Assembly (NCBI GenBank): GCA_003667245.1 | Contig: RCNN01000106.1 | Span: forward strand, 29,666 to 93,665 | Length of the DNA stretch: 64,000 nucleotides | Source: Heterostelium multicystogenum | Taxonomy: Eukaryota; Evosea; Eumycetozoa; Acytosteliales; Acytosteliaceae | Reading direction: 5' to 3' | Part shown: piece by piece, positions 9,780-22,335 of the stretch | Layout of the letters: every line of letters starts with the position of its first letter | Position numbering within the stretch: position 1 is the first letter of the stretch | The notes under the pieces: model-generated | What the model was told of the DNA's origin: nothing | Database searches by the model: none | The model's input: only the letters and a program-made list of their open reading frames with translations | Program-made: the position numbers and the translations under genes

Positions 9780-11364
9780 TTATTTCTTTTGCTTTCTTGA
9801 GTAGGAAATCATACATGGTGCCTTTGGACCGGCAACTAAATTGGTGTAATCGGGTGGTGGGATGGATCCAAGCTTCAAGTCGTACTTTTGGAGAAGAAAC
9901 TGACCAGATGGTCTTGATTTGAAGGATACCAAAGTTCTCACCTGGGCAACCGTGCTTACCTCCACCGAAAGCAATGTAAGAGAATGGGGTCTTGGACTCG
10001 TCGACCTCTGGATCGAAACGCTTTGGATTGAACTCGTTGCCATTCTTGAATACAGAGTCGAGACGCATACCAACGGCTGGGGAAACGGCGAGCAAGTGTC
10101 CGGCTGGGACGGTGTAGTCCTTGTAGGTGACTGGCTCCATTACCTTACGCATAAGGAAGATTAAGGGAGGGTGCAAACGGAGAACCTCACGGATGATGGT
10201 TTCCAAACGAGTCATCTTCTTGAGACCATCAAAGTTGATCTCACCATTGTTTTCTTCGACGTGGTAGTCTTGAATTTCCTTGAGAACTTGATCCAAATAC
10301 TCTGGGTTGTTGTACATGTAGAAACCGGCCCAAGTTGAGGTGATGGATGAGGTGTGTTGACCGGCAAATAAGAGACCAATCATCAAACCAACAATCTTCT
10401 CGTCATCCAAGACGGAACCGTCCTTGTACTTGCTGGTCATCAAGACTTGCAAAACATCATCACGGACCTCAGTGGATCTACGACGAGCCTTGATAATAGA
10501 GTCAAAGATGGCAGCAACCTTGGCACGAGCAGCGTCACGCTTGGCGAAAGATGGCAATGGGAGATTTGGGAAGAAGAAGGAAATTGGATTCAATCCTTCT
10601 TCCAACTCGTGGTACAAATCAGCGAGATTTGATGCTTGTCCCAAAGCTTTATTGATATCACTACCCATCAAACAACGTGAAGCAGTTAAAATGGTCAACT
10701 AATAGTAAGTGAATATAGGTTAGGTTATCATATCAATATAAACTTCTTGTGGTAGGGATTGTTTGTAGTGACACATACCTTGTTCATTTCGGCCAAGAGA
10801 TCGACTTCACCGGAATCACCCCACTTCTCTTCAAAGAACTTCTCAGTCTCCTCAGAAATGATACCAACTGACTTTTTCAATTGACTGAGGACCAAACCAT
10901 CCTTGACGAAACGAAGTTGCTCATACATGACTTCAGTTGGTGAGTCGTAGACTACACCTGGTCCAAAAACTGGGGTAACAAAACGGTAGGCTTCCTTTGG
11001 GCTCAACTCTTCATCGGTACCACGAAAGAACACAGATTGTGCTTCAGGTCCAATCAAGAAAGTCATTTTGAAACCCATGAGGGAGAGTGTGAAAATATCA
11101 CCGACCTTATCGTATGAATTCTTGACCAATCCCAATGGATTGGTGGCGAACTTATGGAAACATCCAACGAATGGAATTGATCCAATTACAGGTGGTGCTC
11201 CTGGGACATTCTAATAATTATGAAAAAATATATATAACAAATGCAAATTTTTGTTAATATTAAATAATAAGAAAGAAGGATATAGATAACTTATATATAA
11301 TTACCTTTTTGAAAAGAGATAAAATTATAAGAGCAACGGCTACACCAATTAATATTTGTAACAT
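9780..11364 (-). CDS. cyp51: Sterol 14-alpha-demethylase, cytochrome P450 CYP51 (one frame break near the C-terminus)
   Basis: Exons 11364-11305 (membrane anchor [17 protein letters not shown]), 11210-10779 and 10698-9780. CYP51 signatures are clear: [15 protein letters not shown] (substrate region 1), AGQHTSS in helix I, EVLRLHPP (ExxR) and the haem loop [16 protein letters not shown]51 removes the 14-methyl group in sterol synthesis at the endoplasmic reticulum. After QIKTIWSV the frame must shift by one base at about 9893-9900 (GTTTCTTC has one T too many) to recover the family C-terminus [12 protein letters not shown]...PDYTN. I judge this a sequence error because the residues on both sides are conserved. 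Read literally, the protein would end in an unrelated tail. Confidence 0.9.
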
Positions 11365-12273
11365 TTTTAGTTGTTTGTTGTTGGCTGTGGTGTATGTTGT
11401 AATTACTTATTGATGCCTAGCTTTTCTTTTGTTTTTGAAGATGATCTGACCTTAGCGAAAAACACTCATCACTCAAGTGAATTGTTTTAATTTTATTTAT
11501 TTTTATTTATTTTGGATCCAAAAAACAAAAAAACTATGAAAAAAATTAATTAGATTTTTTTGGGACTCTGAAATGTGCTTATTGCACCCCAAACAGTAAA
11601 AAACGAAAAGCATCAAAAACACACCCAAATCAGTCGAAATTGTGTTGCTTGGTTGTCAATACATGATCCAAGTTGTTGTGTTTTGTGTGGATACTTTGAC
11701 CAAAGAAAATGAACAACAATTTCTTAATTTAGAAGTAGAAATGCGAAGTGTACCAAACTGAACCAAGATCGATGTTGATTTGTGGAGTTTGGGTAAATCA
11801 TACCTCTTTCTCTTGTTTCATCGGGTGTCGATGATTGATCAAGTTCAATTTCAATTAAAATAAAAATGTTCAAACAGCTCAGAGGTTATAATAATAGATC
11901 TTACTCCATCCACAATTTCTGAACAATAATACCAACTCATCACTATTTGTCATCAAATGTAAATTAAAGCATCTTTTAGTCATAATTTCATCATCATCAA
12001 CTATCTGCCTGCAAACTATTGCCCAACTTCAACTTCTTTTCCACAAAGATAATTATTTCTAATCTACCTAAAAATATATGTTATGAATTCTTTCATTTCC
12101 ATTTATTTTTACAATATGTCATAAGCCAAGTTGGACTTTTGTAATGTTTATTTGTAAAAGCCTATGCCCACTGTGAAAGGGCAGATTGGAATGATACTAT
12201 GCTAACACTTCTACAATATCGATGACACTCTAGTTAACATCAAATGACAATGAATTGGTCTTACTACTTCCTA
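11365..12273. other. Intergenic region between CYP51 and the Nudix gene
   Basis: About 900 bp that should contain the CYP51 promoter (on the left) and the Nudix 3' end (on the right). It is A+T rich with A/T homopolymers and several TTTG or CAAA boxes. No reading frame, tRNA or repeat was recognised. Confidence 0.3.
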
Positions 12274-12702
12274 TTATTTCAGCAATCCTTTTTCTTTAAA
12301 CGTCTGACGAGTGGCGATGTTCAGATCATAGTTCACTAGCTGCTCAGGGGTAACCCATGCTACTTCTTGAAATTCTTCATTGAATGTTACTTCACGGTTG
12401 GAGCTGATGCAGTCAAATATCAGATAGATCATGTATATCTCTTCTTTGCTACCATCAGCATAGGTTTTGATACGTGTGTCATCACGAAATTTCCACGGAG
12501 TGATACTTGTGATATTAAGCTTGTTGCCAAGCTCCTCAGTGATTTCCCGCATCAGAGCCTGTGTCATTGTTTCTCCAGGCTCCATACCTCCTCCAGAGAT
12601 GGCCCATTGTCCAGGAAAGACCCCTCTGTCGTCTGCCATTTTGCATATTAAATAGGCACCTTCATTCTGAATGATTGGGCATACGATTGTTCTTTGTCTC
12701 AT
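12274..12702 (-). CDS. nudI: NudI-type Nudix (deoxy)nucleoside triphosphatase, candidate bacterial acquisition
   Basis: Single exon of 142 codons from ATG 12702. The Nudix box runs from [10 protein letters not shown] to [10 protein letters not shown] (G-x5-E-x7-REUxEExGU), so the metal-binding Glu residues are intact. The opening MRQRTIVCP, the block [15 protein letters not shown], the stretch [20 protein letters not shown] and the end [10 protein letters not shown] are nearly the same as I remember for enterobacterial NudI (YfaO), over the full length of that 141-residue enzyme. NudI hydrolyses pyrimidine nucleoside triphosphates, with dTTP/dUTP/dCTP preferred. The gene has no intron and a visibly higher G+C content than its flanks, which are typical amoeba DNA. 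Lateral transfer is the best explanation. Confidence 0.9.
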   Translation of the reverse strand: MRQRTIVCPIIQNEGAYLICKMADDRGVFPGQWAISGGGMEPGETMTQALMREITEELGNKLNITSITPWKFRDDTRIKTYADGSKEEIYMIYLIFDCISSNREVTFNEEFQEVAWVTPEQLVNYDLNIATRQTFKEKGLLK

Positions 12703-15381
12703 TTCAAGTCAGTCAGAGGTGTCAGATTACTTTGTTCGCGTCAAGTACCAACAACCTTCGATTTATATCTAAAGATTTATTCATGTTCAAGCTTGATTAA
12801 AAACAACACACGATCAAAAACAACACACACATCAAAATTTCTAAATTTTAATAATAATTTTGGGTAGTGGCTGACCCAATCCAATGATCCAATCATGGTT
12901 TTTTGGTTTTTCTAATTTTTTCAAATTATTATTATGATTTTACACTAATGTAAAAGTTCGACAGACATTTTCCTGTCAATTGGTGGAAAACAACATCACA
13001 AGGAAGGAATCACTCTACAAGAAGTGGACCACAAAGAATAAAATAATAATAATAATAATAACGAGATAGAAATAATAATTTAAAAATTGTATTATATTTG
13101 TAGTTTAGTTTAGGTTAAAAATAATAATAGTAGTAATTTGTATCAATCAAAACAGTTCACAAACTAAAAAAGAAGAATAAAAATGTTTTGGAAGGTAATT
13201 ATCTCTACAATTAAAAACCTCTTGCTTGTTAGATGTAGTTCAATTTTCATCAGGGCACGGTGATTATCAACTAGTCTACAAGTTGTTGTTCTATTTTTTA
13301 TTGGTCTGGGACAAGATGAACTCAAGAAAATCAAATCAAATCGTTTCATTGAATGATAATAAAAGTTGATATCGATGTCAACTTCATGGTGTTGTTTGGT
13401 TGTTATTATCTTTGTTGCTTGATTGATTGATTGATTAAGACCAATTTATTATTAATTGAATGGATTCAAATGGAATGAAAGCTAATACAGGAATTGGATT
13501 ATGTCCAATGACACTCCACACTAAAACCAACAAACACAACATCCACAAAACAACAACAACCAACTTTTAAAATTAATATTTGTTTATTTTTATTTTCCTT
13601 GCACCAATAACAACATCACAACAAAACAAAAATATCCACACATTTGGATTATCTTAATCAAAAACAAACCTACCCCCAACAACAATACGAATTTATAAAA
13701 CAACAAAAAAAACAAAAATAAGCTTCATTTCAAATTTATTAAGATTTATAGTTTATATAAATTACAACACAATTAATTAAACAGTTATTATTATTATCTC
13801 CAATTCCTACATGAGAATTGAAGTATCTTATTGAAATGTGAGTAATTATTGGAAAGGAGCTAGCTTTAGTTGAAAGTACAGCTTAATATTCATATCAGTC
13901 CAAACCGAAACCAAACCAAATACAACTAAACTAAATCAGCCAACCAATATTCGAATGGTTTATGTACAGTGGTTTTAGTTATTATTGATAAATCACATTG
14001 TTACTATACTATGACAGTTTAGTAACAAGCTATTGGTTGGTAAAAATAAATCTATTTTTATACTTCCACATAGGTTTGCTTTAAATCGATTCCAATCTCG
14101 TCAAATATGTGATAAATCGTTGATCATCATCAAACCTATACAATCAATAGGAATGGACGGACTGGACTGCTATCTATTACAGCTAGTATAAACCATTACT
14201 TCACACCATCATTGATTTTGTTAATATCTACATCACTATTAGCATCATCAACAACATTATCATCAAACAAAAATCACATAATGATTATCTCTTACCAAAA
14301 TAACCAACAACAACATCATCATCATCATCCAACACAATAATATCTTGTCATCTTTTAAACATTAAGTAAATTGGTATAACATATATGTAGATATGAATGG
14401 TATACCAAGATATCTTTTACATATAAATATATATAGTCTTTAACATTTATTTTGGAACATTAGTTTTGTTTACCATCTATCTCATGCAATAGTACACACA
14501 GCTTATGCTTGAAACTTGTTATGTTATATTTACAAAATCGGGTCATACAGATACGATATTCACACAAATTAATCAATTCGTTTTATATAATCTGATGGGT
14601 GTAGTGGTAGTGGTTGTGGTGATGGTGTTATAATAATAACCTTGTGATAATTCGACTCATCGTTTTTTTGTTATAAATACACACGGATGTTGCCAGTGTA
14701 TGCCAACATTTATGTTGCTTTTCAAATATTATTCATTTTGCCTCTGTTTGTGGTGTTAATGGTTGATCTGTTACCACATTTTATTTTTGGGTTGTGTGCT
14801 GATGATTAACTTTTATATTGGTGAAATATCATGATCTAAAACATACAACATACCATCACATGACATACATCAAATCAATGTCAACGTGACATAATATATC
14901 ATAACAGTAATAATAATAATTAAACAATTAAAAAGGGTAGAGATCAAAACAGTAAGGGGAGAATTGTGTGTTTCCAAAAATACAAGAGTAATACATGTAG
15001 AGAGAGTGGAGCGTGGGCAGCTTAGATGGTTGGTTTTCAAAAAAAGTAGATTAAATATAAGGATTATCACTTTGTTAAATTAACATTTTGGAAAAAAGAT
15101 TTGATCCTATTTATTATTATTATTATTTATACACAAATGTCTTTTATTTTATTCAAATCAAATTCAAACAATTACACAACATTTTGGTGAATAATTCATT
15201 TGTCGAAACAAAAGATATATATATAAAAGTATCGATTAATAATAGTTATATAAATAAAACTATAATTTTCATATTATTATCTGGAAAATATAGATTGATT
15301 GTTTGCCTTTCTTTTTTTTTTTTTTTTTTTGTAAATCGAAATATTTGCAAACAGTTATTAATTTTCTATACTTTCATAAAG
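12703..15381. other. Long non-coding stretch upstream of the RhoGAP gene
   Basis: About 2.7 kb of A+T-rich sequence with CAACAA/CATCAT microsatellite-like patches (13500-13720 and 14220-14340) and a T22 tract near 15309-15331. No frame has sustained coding character: those at 13164-13349, 14870-15070 and 15088-15380 are made of Ile, Tyr, Phe, Asn and Lys codons. A 5' exon of the RhoGAP gene may be hidden here but could not be placed. Confidence 0.3.
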
Positions 15382-16580
15382 AGTAATAGTAGCAATAGTA
15401 AATCAGATAAAGCACCATCAAAAGAAAAGATGGATCCTCATCATCAAAATCACATGGCTCAACATCACTTTCAGCACCAACAGCAATAGATTACAGATCA
15501 AAACCACTGATAGAAGAGATTGGTACAGCAAATAATGGTGGAATCGAAGTTTCAAAGAGTATATTGGATTTCAATTTGGGTGATCGTCCATGCCCTTTGA
15601 AGTCAGTGACACAAGATCAATTCACACTCGTCAATCTTAGCAAATCAAAAATGAAATTCAACTTTGAGCCATCGCTGCCCAAAGAGTTTCAATTGTCATT
15701 CAGCCCGTCTTCGGATCGGTCGACAAGGGCAAATCAAAGGTCATCAAAGTCAAGCTCTTTGTAAATCAAAAGATAAATGTAAATCACAAGGTTGTTTTGA
15801 GAGTTGAAGGTGGTGTCAGCCACTTCCTCACTGTAAAGATTCGTTGCGAAACTGGTGTATTTGGTGTAGACCCAGCTACACTCGAAATGGTCGAGGACGA
15901 GGACTGTCGTGTTCCAACAATTTTGGTAGCTATGAAGCGTTCACTCATTGAATATGGAGGTTTGGAGCAAGAAGGTATCTTCCGTTTGGCAGGTGAACAA
16001 ACTGAAATCAAGAGAATCAAAGAATCAATGAATAAGAATGAGTTTAATTCTAGTAACGATATAAATACTGTAGCAATCACTTATAAAGGTAAATTTGATC
16101 TACTGATTAGAATAGAACCACTTACTTACTGGTTCTTAACAACACACAATTATAGATTTGGTATAGAGAGTTGCCTACTCCAATATTGAATTCAATTCCA
16201 ACAGAAAAGATTTTCCATTGTAACGATGTTGATGAATGTGTCGATGCAGTCAACAAACTACCAGAGATGCAAAAGAATTTATTGGATTGGCTAATGAATC
16301 TATTGCTTCAGGTATCATCACATTCAAATGTAAATAAAATGACTCTGCAGAATTTAGGTATGTGTACAAACCTGGACCGCTACAATCCAAAAGATACTAA
16401 CAAGTTCCATCATGATGATATTTAGCAATTGTTGTTGCACCAAATCTCTATGACGTATCAAGTTCCAATCCAATGGAAGGTTTAGTTTTATCACAAAAAT
16501 GTGTACAATTCTTACACAATGTACTAACACACAAGCAAGCAAACAATGATCCTAGCAGGACAATCTCACTTGAAGTATAA
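15382..16580 (+). CDS. ASH-like domain plus RhoGAP protein (Rac/Rho GTPase activator), 5' end unresolved
   Basis: A Ser-rich leader is followed by a beta-rich module (DFNLGDRPCPLKSVTQDQFT, VKLFVNQKINVNHK, VEGGVSHFLTVKI) resembling the ASH domain of OCRL-type proteins. A RhoGAP domain comes next: VPTILVAMKRSL, the arginine-finger loop EGIFRLAG, WYRELPTPIL and a QNLAIVVAPNLYD block. Exons end at 16088, 16156-16357 and 16426-16580. The frame needs single-base corrections near 15428 (A run), near 15703 (C run), and one base at the 16088/16156 junction. No in-frame ATG exists before the Ser-rich leader, so a first exon is missing. RhoGAPs switch off Rac-type GTPases that control actin; dictyostelids have many (gac genes). 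Confidence 0.75.
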
Positions 16581-16999
16581 AAATAATACATTATACTTTG
16601 ATTATTTGTTTTTATAATAATAACTATATATTTATATATTTCATACCCTCAAACTATCTAGTATTATTACACCTGTATTTGTTATACATCAATCTCTTCA
16701 CAACACAAAACAAACAATAACCAAATTAAATAAAATTTTAATGGGTTTAAAATGATCATCTTCAGTTAAATCTTATAAAACATATAAACAAACATATAAA
16801 TACCTTTTTTTATTTTTAAAACGTGGCTAAGAGGATCTGGCAAACTAGTTTGAAGTCCTGACTGAGTGGGCAAAAGGGTTATTCCTTTTTTAGACTCAGA
16901 CTGATGATTTTTAATTTAATTAATGAATGGTGATCAAAAATATAATTATTAAAATTAAATCAACATTTAAAATATAATATACATATATAAATAATAGAG
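16581..16999. promoter_or_regulatory. Promoter region of the ACBP gene
   Basis: About 420 bp of A+T-rich sequence between two plus-strand genes. The segment 16820-16905 is less A+T rich (ACGTGGCTAAGAGGATCTGG and GACTGAGTGGG) and could hold regulatory sites. No coding potential was seen. Confidence 0.25.
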
Positions 17000-18031
17000 A
17001 TGAGTGAAGATAATATTACTCATTTGTTTGATGCAGCAGTTGCTTATTTAAATAGAACAAAGATACCTGGTCTAAAGGATGAACAGCAACTCTATTTCTA
17101 TGGTCATTACAAACAAGCCACTCAAGGAAAATGTAATACTAAACAACCTTCGTTCTTTGAATTCGTTGCTAAGGCTAAATGGTTTGTTGATTGGTCATGT
17201 TGACATGTAGGTGGCCTAGCTAGATTACTGACTGATATTGATGTCATTGTAGGAGTAGTTGGTCAAACTTGGGAGACATGAATAAAGAAGATGCTATGAT
17301 TAATTATATTAAAAAGCTAGATGAACTGCAACCAAACTGGAGGGACAGTATAAAGACAAATACTACTACAAGCACAACTACAACCACTGCAACCTCCTCA
17401 CAATCAAAAAGATCAACCAAAGATGATTCAGATTCATTGCCAACTGATGATGAAGCTGATAAAGATGATAAGCTATTTGATAGCAGCGAAGATGAGTCAA
17501 CCTCCAAGAGAAGTGGTGGATCGATGGGTCCAATAATGAGCAGATTCAATATTGCACCAGAAGAAGATTTAGTTTCAAAGTCACACGAGTAGGTGTTTAT
17601 TATTGAGCCAATGGCAACGTTTTTATTGACAATCAAATTCATTTACAGCAAGGAAGATATTGTTTATTGGTCATCTTGCGATAATTTAGAGAAAGTGGAG
17701 TATCTGTTGAAGAATCAGGGAAATTCTATCATAAATGACAGAGATGCAGAGCAGAAGAACAGCTTTGATTTGGAGTTGTGATCGTGGAAATCTAGAGATT
17801 ACAGAGTTGCTCCTGAAAGTAGATAACATTGATCTCGATGCACAAGATGATCAAGGAATGACTGCACTGCACTATGCTTCAATGGGTGGATTCAAAGATA
17901 TAGTGATTGCACTCTTGAAGCACAACGCTTCAACCGACATCAAAGATAATAATCAAGATATAGCTCAACAACTTGTAGATCCACTTGAACATGATATCAT
18001 CAATCTTTTCAATAAAACCAAACTACAATAA
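17000..18031 (+). CDS. Acyl-CoA-binding protein with C-terminal ankyrin repeats (ACBD6-like)
   Basis: Exons 17000-17181, 17253-17588 and 17649-18031. The N-terminus is an acyl-CoA-binding domain (FDAAVAYL, then [21 protein letters not shown], then [21 protein letters not shown]). A Thr/Ser/Asp-rich linker separates it from two or three ankyrin repeats ([38 protein letters not shown]). ACBD6 proteins have this exact order and carry long-chain acyl-CoA esters in the cytosol and nucleus. One base (a C near 17751, in GAGCAGAAG) must be dropped to keep the ankyrin part in frame. The stop at 18031 faces the TMEM209-like gene, 68 bp away. Confidence 0.85.
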
Positions 18032-18099
18032 TACTGTACTAACCTAACCTAGACTAGATAGATTGACTTGCTAGCAGTTTATAATGAAACCAAATTTAT

Positions 18100-20270
18100 T
18101 TAATCTTCAATATCTAAATCGACTTCATCATCATCGTTAGCCGACAACATGGTATTTAAGAAGATATTAACATTCAGCATCGAAATATCCAAGTTATCAA
18201 TATAACCATCATTGTACTTCTTGATGTAGTAAAAGAATAGCACAATTGTAAAGAATATATTTTGTAATCCCTAATTGATTGTTTGATCGATTGTGTTAGT
18301 TGCTCTGTGATTCAGAGTTGAGAAGATCGAGTACTTACTGGAGATATGTCAATAAGTTTGAATGATTCATATTGCGGAGTCAATATATCAAGGTGAAGTG
18401 GTCTTTTATAAGTTATATTGATGATTGGTACATATTTAAATGCTACATTACAGGTAATCACAAAGATAAGTATTAGTAATTGCTCAGGTGAAGCAACGGC
18501 ATTGCTTATGTATTTACCCTGTTTTGTATTGTCATCTTTAATATATTTGGAAGAGAATGGCAAGTCTGGAATTGGTGCAGTGACATCTTTGTTGAGTTTC
18601 TCATCCATGTATGCCAAGAAGAGTGCAAATAAAAGTTGTTCGTCGGTTGGTTGTTGAAGGTCGTTTTGGTCGTTTGATTTGTTGCCGAATGTGTGGAATA
18701 CATAGCCGTCTTTCGAGAGCTCCTTAATTCTTCGACAGATGTGCTCTGATTCTTTTTTGTGATGTACGTCGTTCACGCGATCCAAATGATAGATGGTGTG
18801 CTTGAGGACATTCTTCATGATGTCAAGCGCAGGCATGTTTACAAATGAGCACTTGGACAATCCGAGACCACGTTCGTCCACGAGCGAGAGTAGTTTCTCG
18901 TCTTTGACAGCGAGATATGCTTCGGCAGGTGCGACCAGTGGACGAATAATGTTCTCTGAGAACCAACGTGAGCATGCATTTGCTGCATTGATCATGTTGT
19001 AAAGATGCTCAGTCTCACACATCTTTTGCCATTGCATATACTTTGTTGCAACGATGTCTTCGTATGAAACTTTGGATGGTTCGACAATCTTTGATCGCTG
19101 AAGTACACGATAGCTTTGGATTGGTGCTTCATAAAAGTGTTGTTGGGACAATGGTTCAATTTCAAAGATTTCTAATTACATTACGTTCTTTCAATTAGAT
19201 ATATAAACATACATCACTATCTAATAAGCTGGTTACATACTCTTATCTTTGTCATGATTCAATCTCTCAGTATCTATTTCTTTCTCCATTTGTGATGATA
19301 CAAAATCGCTCAATGATATGAATAATCTACCTTGGAAATGGTTGGATATCTCTTCACTATAGTTATTGCAATTCTTCAGTATGTCTATGCGCATAGAATG
19401 ATGTGTTGCTGTTACTTACTTCTCTCTTGTCTCAATTGATTTTGGTGGAGTATTTCTTTTAGATCTATAGGAATATGGCGATGTCACTGGCGATGTTGTT
19501 TGTATGATGCTGTTTGAAGATGTTGGCGTCGAGCTTTGAGTGGTGGAATTGCTGATGTTGGTTGGTGTCGGTGTAGTCGATGGGAGGTTGGTGGAGTTGG
19601 GTGAAAACGAAGCATTGTTGATACCCATATTCGATGGTGGGTTGTTCGATGGCAAAGAGGATGGAGCAGAAGCTATGTTTGGATTTGCTGGTTTATATGG
19701 TGAGATAGTGTCAATGGTTGAGCTGTATTTCGATTGTTTCATTGACGAGTCCTGCTTTGATACAGTGGGTGGACTCGATGGGAAATTGGCTGGCCACTGA
19801 TAGAGTTGTCGCTGTTCCTCGCTGAGTATAACTTCTGGAACAGCTTGGAAGTGCTGCGCCAGCATTGCACTGCCCAAGCCAAGTATAGTTGACGAACCTA
19901 TCAGCAGTAGATAGAACACGCCAATCGACAGTATGTTGCTGCCGGCAGTCTCGAACAAGTAGCAAAATACACCTGTCGACAGCACCATGAGAGTCAATGC
20001 CTTCACGAGGTATTTCGTCGATTTAACATTGACATAGTATGATCTAAACTTCATATAGGATTCGAATGTATTCAGCTCCCATGATCGAGAGATGAATGGG
20101 AATGATGGTGATTTCAAGACATTGCCAGCGGTGTGATGATGCTGTGGCGTACCATTGTCATTTGATTGATGTGCATTGTTGCTATTCGATCTTCTATTTG
20201 TGATCACAGCTCCACCGACAGGAACTGAAGAACCACTTGGATTATGGTTATTGCTCGGTGATTGATACAT
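18100..20270 (-). CDS. TMEM209-like multi-pass membrane protein
   Basis: Four exons (20270-19420, 19356-19241, 19171-18339, 18270-18100) give 656 residues with no frame break. The N-terminus is Ser/Asn-rich, then two adjacent membrane helices (KYLVKALTLMVLSTGVFCYL and SIGVFYLLLIGSSTILGLG), a long Ser/Thr/Pro-rich linker, and a conserved C-terminal domain. That domain contains SYRVLQRSK, ARPLVAPAEA-like and FKYVPIINITYKRPLHLDIL segments and ends in an acidic tail (DDDEVDLDIED). This is the architecture of the TMEM209 / PF09786 'cytochrome b561, N-terminal' family. Human TMEM209 is reported at the nuclear envelope. No haem-ligand pattern is evident to me. Confidence 0.75.
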
Positions 20271-20867
20271 ATAACTTATAGTTATCTTACTACAAATTCA
20301 AAATCAAATCATAGCAGTTCAACAAATCGACTCAACTATATTTGGCATTGCCAAACCAAAGAAGAAAAAATTTTATAAAAAGGAGGGTTTTAAACATCAA
20401 GACACCATAATGGATTAAATGAACAAGTTGTGTGGGAGTGGATCACTTTATTGTTATAACGATATTCAATGAAATGAAATAGAAGTGGCAATGTAGTTGC
20501 CTCTCCAAATCGGATTATATTAAGCTCAAAGATTTACATTTAATGACAAAGAAGTTATCATCTTGGGAATCACTTGACTTATAACACTACTCTTTTGTCA
20601 AATTAGCTAGCTTGTTACTCACATTATATCAATAAGGAATCAATTTTAGTTTAGTGGTAGTGGTAGTGGTAGTAGTAGTGTGAGTCACACAAATAATAAA
20701 CAAAATTACTACATAAATCTATCAATCATTTTTATAGAATATTTAGTAACTATCAAACAGATACATAAATTACATATATATATTTGATCAATTATAATTA
20801 TTATTCTTAATATTTATTTAGTTAGATGCTTTTCTTCTGGTATGAAAATAATGTAGTTCTGTATTAG
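20271..20867. promoter_or_regulatory. Divergent promoter region, TMEM209-like / spore-coat-like genes
   Basis: About 600 bp between two head-to-head starts. It holds a GTAGTGGTAGTGGTAGT trinucleotide patch (20653-20682) and a GT-rich/CACACA segment near 20690. No gene seen. Confidence 0.3.
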
Positions 20868-22335
20868 ATGTATTGGATCGAATATTATGGTTGTTTTGTA
20901 TTTCATAAATATAATTATAATAATATATCTATTATATTGATATTATCGTTGTTGTTATTGTTGTTGTTACAATTCACGAGGATTGTACAATCAGAGGAAT
21001 ACCTCCAAAATAGTATAATAAGAAGAAGTAGTGGATGTGCAAATTTGAACAAGAATGAATGTATATCGAACCCAAGCTGCCTCTATGTTCCGGTGTTTTC
21101 ATGTAGCCTCGAATACCTCTATCTTTGTATTAGTAATAGCTCATTGTATCCTTTCCCGTTGAACTCAAGGTTGACCGAATACAACCCATATCCCCTGGGT
21201 GCATATGTATCACTTAATCAAGATATCAACATAAACCTATTCAATCTCGATAGTCCAGCTAATATCGACATCGGATTAGACGATTTTGACCTAGTCCCTG
21301 TGTCTACATCTGACCTGGCACCTCCATTTTGCTTCCGAAACATAAAAACTAAACAAGTCTTCCAGTTTCAAAATGCCATTGAGCTGCCTGACGGCTACGA
21401 ACCTTTTGTTGTTAGCAACAGTAAGTATTAATTCTGATCCAACGACACAGTTTTAACTAAAATAATATACTATGGTAGTCAACATGCGAAGAACTAAATT
21501 GTCCTTCCAAGGGAATGGTCTGTTCTCCTTCCAAGCTTTATCTACCTGCTGATCACTATGATTTTTATTGTTGCAGTAACTTCAATGAGTGTCTTCCAAT
21601 CGACAAGCAAAATAATAATTATAATAATAATAGTGATGATGATGATGATGATGATTTAGCTTTTTAGAACACTTTCTAAAGGCTGCCAGGCGCCGTGTGC
21701 AAAAGGATTCACATGTCTACTAGTTCAAGACCAATATACCTGCTACCCTGAATCCTGTGAATATTTGAAATGCGATGAATTCAGTGAATGTATAGTGATG
21801 AAAGAGATAGGGATTGCAGGATGCTTTCTCAAGCCCGACTATTCAAACATCTTGGAGTCCTGTAGGGATGCTAAGTGCCCAGCTAATTTCCATTGTGGTA
21901 AAGGGATGTTCTCGGACTATGACTGCATCCCTGACGATGAAGCTGAGGTTCAAGACGAAGGTCTCACTCAACTCTATAATTGTGGATTATGTCCTGAAAA
22001 CTTCTTTTGTAATGAGTTGACATGGGGTATCATCTGCACCGAGAGTTTAATTGTAATATCCGAAATTGACTCTTGTTTATGGCACCTCTTGTGTCGATGT
22101 CCAATTTTGCAATCACACAACACATCGCTGCGAGTTCCATCAATGCAATCCTACTGTGTGCCAAACCAATGCTAACTCTGAAGTTGTATTAAACTGTGTA
22201 CAGCGTGACGTTACTCAGCCCAGAGTTTGCACGACTCTCGACATTTTTAATGTCCCCGAGCAGTTTACAAATCATCAGTTCTCCCCGCTTTCATCGGAGT
22301 ATTTCGACGAAAACACAGTATACTCTGTCTATTAA
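20868..22335 (+). CDS. Cys-rich secreted protein, spore-coat-like
   Basis: ATG 20868 opens a protein with a strong signal peptide (ILILSLLLLLLLQF). A domain with spaced Cys residues follows (SGCANLNKNECISNPSC), resembling the N-terminal domain of dictyostelid spore-coat proteins. Then come repeated short Cys modules of the follistatin-like kind (CEELNCPSKGMVC, CQAPCAKGFTCLL, CRDAKCPANFHC, CGLCPENFFC, CVDVQFC, CEFHQCNPTVC). An intron begins at GTAAGT near 21421 and ends near 21479. The frame is interrupted at that junction, near 21660 (after an Asn/Asp run) and near 22057 (extra A in CCGAAATTG). Modules remain conserved throughout, so sequence error is likely. Spore-coat proteins of this type bind cellulose or each other. 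Confidence 0.65.

Noticed and set aside
13164..15380. Several small frames (13164-13349, 14870-15070, 15088-15380)
   Set aside because: Their residues are almost all Ile, Tyr, Phe, Asn, Lys and Ser, as expected from A/T-rich non-coding DNA; only the Ser/Lys tail after 15382 looks coding.
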